From an uncultured Bacillota bacterium (GTDB lineage: Bacteria > Bacillota > Clostridia > Peptostreptococcales > Anaerovoracaceae): 15,649 nt of DNA. A model generated the notes under the pieces. That model was not told where the DNA came from, did not search any database, and saw nothing but the letters and a program-made list of their open reading frames with translations. Shown here one piece after another: positions 13,792 through 15,649 of the stretch. Every line of letters begins with the position of its first letter. Position 1 is the first letter of the stretch. The position numbers and the translations under genes are program-made. Location: positions 1 through 15,649 of the forward strand of contig CAUHLX010000017.1 of NCBI GenBank assembly GCA_959606705.1, read 5' to 3'.

Positions 13792-13813
13792 CTGAAAAAA
13801 GTTCTTTTTTCAG
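13792..13813. promoter_or_regulatory. Palindrome at the yicC transcription start
   Basis: CTGAAAAAA-GTTC-TTTTTTCAG is a perfect 9-bp inverted repeat. It overlaps the last two bases of the yicC -10 and covers the predicted start near 13805. It could be an operator. It lacks the GC-rich stem and T tail of a terminator. Function is inferred from position only. Confidence 0.4.
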
Positions 13814-13840
13814 TATATTCGCTCAAGCGGCCACTGTCAA
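13812..13840 (-). promoter_or_regulatory. Strong sigma-A promoter of yicC
   Basis: On the minus strand, TTGACA (13840-13835), a 17-nt spacer and TATACT (13817-13812) give a perfect -35 and a 5-of-6 -10. The leader is about 33 nt. The promoter lies just 14 nt after the stop of the transglutaminase-like gene. Confidence 0.75.
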
Positions 13841-13853
13841 CGGCGGAGGTGCT

Positions 13854-15014
13854 TTACCGGTTCGGTTTTGTGTTTTCCAGCTCCTCCAAGTCCCCCATGA
13901 TCCGATGTGTGGCGGCAAAGGCTTCCGGAGAGATGTCAAAATAGGTCCTCCCTCGACTCCCGTTTCTCAGATAGAACCCGTCCCGATAAACCCCGTCCGC
14001 GTCCCAGGTGGCATCTACGATCACCCAGCGTCCGTTCACCCAAATCTCGTTCCACGCGTGATTGGGCCGTTCCTCGCCGGATTCCCCCGGCGATTCCCCC
14101 GTCCTTTCCGCTTGGTCTGCGCCAGCCGCACCGTCCGCCGAGCCCTCGTTGGCCGCCGCCGGATTCGATCCGCGTCCGTAAATGATTTTGCATGGCAATC
14201 CCGCGGCCCTGGAAAGCTCCGCCACCAAGCGGGCATAGCCCTCGCATACCGCCCGACCCTTCTCAAGCACCGCGCGGGCGCTCTGACCGTTCTCTGACAC
14301 GGCCATGGTCCTTGCCCCATCCTCCGTCGCCTTCTCCGTTTGTGCCTCGTCCTCGTCATAACAAATCTGCGAAGTAACCCAATCGTGAATGGCCAGCGCC
14401 TTCTGCTCCTCCGTTTTCCGGCCCGCGCAGATGGTCATCGCCAGTGAACGGAATTCGGGCTTCCACTTTCGATGCCGGGACGTTCGCTCGTCCCCGCCGC
14501 TCTCCGGCGGCTGTTCCCCCTCCAGCCACTTCTTGTTTTCCCGGTAGATCTCCGAATCCGGAAACGTAAAGGAACCATGCTTTCCTCCTCCCTTGGACAG
14601 ACGAAAGGGCGCCTCCCGAAACAAAAGCCCGCGATATTCTCCGTATTCCTCCTGTCCCAGATAAACCTCCACATAGTATGTACGTCCCTTTTCCATGGAT
14701 CGGACAAGCGGAAGGGACACGGTGTAGTGGCCGTCCTTCCCCCGGCAAAACTCCTCCTGCCGCACGCCGTCCCCATCCACCACCCTGACCCACATAACGC
14801 CGTTCTCCGGGTTCAACCCCTTCCCCGCCACCCGCAGTACTTCCCCGTCAATCACCACGTTCAGCTGCCGGTCCGCAGCCGTCCACATGCGAAACTCCTG
14901 TCCCGACCCGGCGGCGCCCCTTCCGGCCCAAAATCCGGTACCCAGGAGCAGCAGCAGGAAAATTCCCACGGCCATTCCGGCCTTTCTTCGCTTGTTCCAC
15001 CCTTTTCGGTCCAT
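13854..15014 (-). CDS. Membrane-anchored or secreted transglutaminase-like protein
   Basis: A 386-residue protein. The basic start MDRKGWNKRRK is followed by a hydrophobic stretch (14-31), acting as signal peptide or anchor. Residues 45-140 form a beta-rich region without a clear match. The transglutaminase-like core has ALAIHDWVTSQICYD (206-220), the nucleophile Cys257 in GRAVCEGYARL, His319 in NHAWNEIWV and Asp334 in VDATWD, a complete Cys-His-Asp triad. Between Cys and His an Ala/Gly/Glu/Ser-rich insert (about 281-316) interrupts the fold. Such extracellular proteins act as peptidases or on cell-wall peptides, and the substrate here is unknown. The start is the ATG at 15014, with AAGGAG about 9 nt upstream. 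It lies between rqcH (divergent) and yicC, a place not usually occupied by this family in relatives I can recall. Confidence 0.88.
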   Translation of the reverse strand: MDRKGWNKRRKAGMAVGIFLLLLLGTGFWAGRGAAGSGQEFRMWTAADRQLNVVIDGEVLRVAGKGLNPENGVMWVRVVDGDGVRQEEFCRGKDGHYTVSLPLVRSMEKGRTYYVEVYLGQEEYGEYRGLLFREAPFRLSKGGGKHGSFTFPDSEIYRENKKWLEGEQPPESGGDERTSRHRKWKPEFRSLAMTICAGRKTEEQKALAIHDWVTSQICYDEDEAQTEKATEDGARTMAVSENGQSARAVLEKGRAVCEGYARLVAELSRAAGLPCKIIYGRGSNPAAANEGSADGAAGADQAERTGESPGESGEERPNHAWNEIWVNGRWVIVDATWDADGVYRDGFYLRNGSRGRTYFDISPEAFAATHRIMGDLEELENTKPNR

Positions 15015-15043
15015 TTGCCATCGCTCCTTTTTTTTGATATAGT
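15015..15043 (+). promoter_or_regulatory. Promoter of rqcH
   Basis: TTGCCA (15015-15020), a 17-nt spacer and TATAGT (15038-15043) form a good sigma-A promoter on the plus strand. The leader of about 50 nt carries GGCGG-N6-CCGCC (15055-15070) and AGGAGG. The -35 abuts the transglutaminase start codon. Confidence 0.65.
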
Positions 15044-15063
15044 AAGGAAACAGCGGCGGACAA
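15036..15063 (-). promoter_or_regulatory. Candidate promoter of the transglutaminase-like gene
   Basis: On the minus strand, TTGTCC (15063-15058), a 16-nt spacer and TATATC (15041-15036) precede the AAGGAG site. The -10 overlaps the rqcH -10 on the opposite strand, so the two promoters should exclude one another. Confidence 0.45.
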
Positions 15064-15099
15064 GACCGCCCGTATTTCCAATTGTCAGGAGGAATCCCT

Positions 15100-15649
15100 A
15101 TGAGTTATGACGGCCTGGTCACAGGCGCCGTCGCCAGAGAGCTGCAATCCGTTCTAGCCGGCGGCAAAATCGAAAAAATATATCAGCCCGAGGCGGATGA
15201 AATCGTTCTTCATGTTCACGCCGGTCGGGAACGTTATCAGTTATACCTTTCTTCCAACAGCAGTCACGCCAGAATGCACCTGACCGAAGGGCCGGCGGCA
15301 AACCCTCAGACCCCGCCCAGCTTCTGCATGCTGCTGAGAAAACACATTCAAGGGGGCCGTATCAATGAGATTCGGCAAAAGGAATCCGAACGAATTGTGG
15401 AAATTACGGTAGACACGGTTAACGAGCTCGGGTTTACGGTCAACAAAAAGTTGATCGTGGAAATTATGGGAAAGCACAGCAATCTCATTTTAGTGGACTT
15501 GAACACCGATCGGATCATTGACAGCATCAAGCGAATTTCCATCGATGTCAATCGCTATCGGCAGATCCTGCCGGGGCAAGCCTACGTTTATCCTCCCAGC
15601 CAAGGGAAGGTCTCTCTTTTTACCCTTACGGAAGCTCAGCTCTCTCAAA
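15100..15649 (+). CDS. rqcH: RqcH/NFACT ribosome quality-control protein, 3' end beyond window
   Basis: The first 183 residues of an NFACT-family protein (Bacillus YloA/RqcH, formerly called fibronectin-binding protein A). It binds stalled 50S subunits and recruits tRNA-Ala to add C-terminal alanine tails for degradation. Family marks are MSYDGLVTGAVARELQ (1-16), GKIEKIYQP (22-30), FCMLLRKHIQGGRINEIRQ (75-93) and IVEIMGKHSNLILVD (119-133). The start is the ATG at 15100, with AGGAGG 7 nt upstream. Typical length is about 570-590, so about two thirds lies outside the window. In Bacillus yloA lies next to yloC (yicC), gmk and rpoZ, so the neighbourhood is conserved, although here rqcH is divergent. 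Confidence 0.95.
   Translation, partial: MSYDGLVTGAVARELQSVLAGGKIEKIYQPEADEIVLHVHAGRERYQLYLSSNSSHARMHLTEGPAANPQTPPSFCMLLRKHIQGGRINEIRQKESERIVEITVDTVNELGFTVNKKLIVEIMGKHSNLILVDLNTDRIIDSIKRISIDVNRYRQILPGQAYVYPPSQGKVSLFTLTEAQLSQ

Overview
The window reads as chromosome from a Gram-positive anaerobe of the Bacillota, most likely class Clostridia. The evidence is strong AGGAGG-type ribosome binding sites, SLH cell-wall anchoring, a LytTR regulator, RqcH, and an essential-gene order that overlaps Bacillus and Clostridium clusters. GC is moderate to high and biased at third positions, which produces many long antisense open frames that are not genes. Genus cannot be fixed from sequence alone. I count 16 protein genes. 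All are on the minus strand except the S41 peptidase gene (3554-5401) and rqcH (15100 to the window end). No tRNA, rRNA, CRISPR array or insertion sequence was seen.

Right part, 11.9-15.6 kb: a conserved housekeeping neighbourhood of rqcH (divergent), yicC, gmk and rpoZ. These act in ribosome rescue, RNA turnover, GDP supply and RNA polymerase. A secreted or membrane-anchored transglutaminase-like protein lies between rqcH and yicC. remA, which in Bacillus lies between yicC and gmk, is absent, and coaBC/priA do not follow rpoZ.

Middle, 7.8-11.7 kb: a polar amino acid ABC importer in the order binding lipoprotein, permease, ATPase. A 12-bp stem-loop follows the lipoprotein gene. The ATPase gene is followed after 4 nt by tcdA, a tRNA t6A-modifying E1-like enzyme. 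Next comes an orphan LytTR-type regulator whose receiver lacks the phospho-accepting Asp.

Left part, 0-7.8 kb: rpsB-tsf with its own promoter, a structured leader and a terminator. It is then separated by about 5.2 kb from pyrH, which usually follows tsf directly. The insert holds a divergent S41-peptidase/SLH protein gene, an M18 aminopeptidase and a DUF975-like membrane protein. pyrH has its own extended -10 promoter and runs off the left edge.

The least explained stretch is 5402-5852, between the convergent S41 and tsf genes. It holds twelve TCGA sites in about 364 bp: a 32-bp tandem duplication that offers two alternative arms to one terminator, and three 38-bp TTTCGAC...GGTCGAA units whose starts lie 102 and 51 bp apart. 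This is the best candidate for something undescribed. No complete novel multi-gene system is evident.
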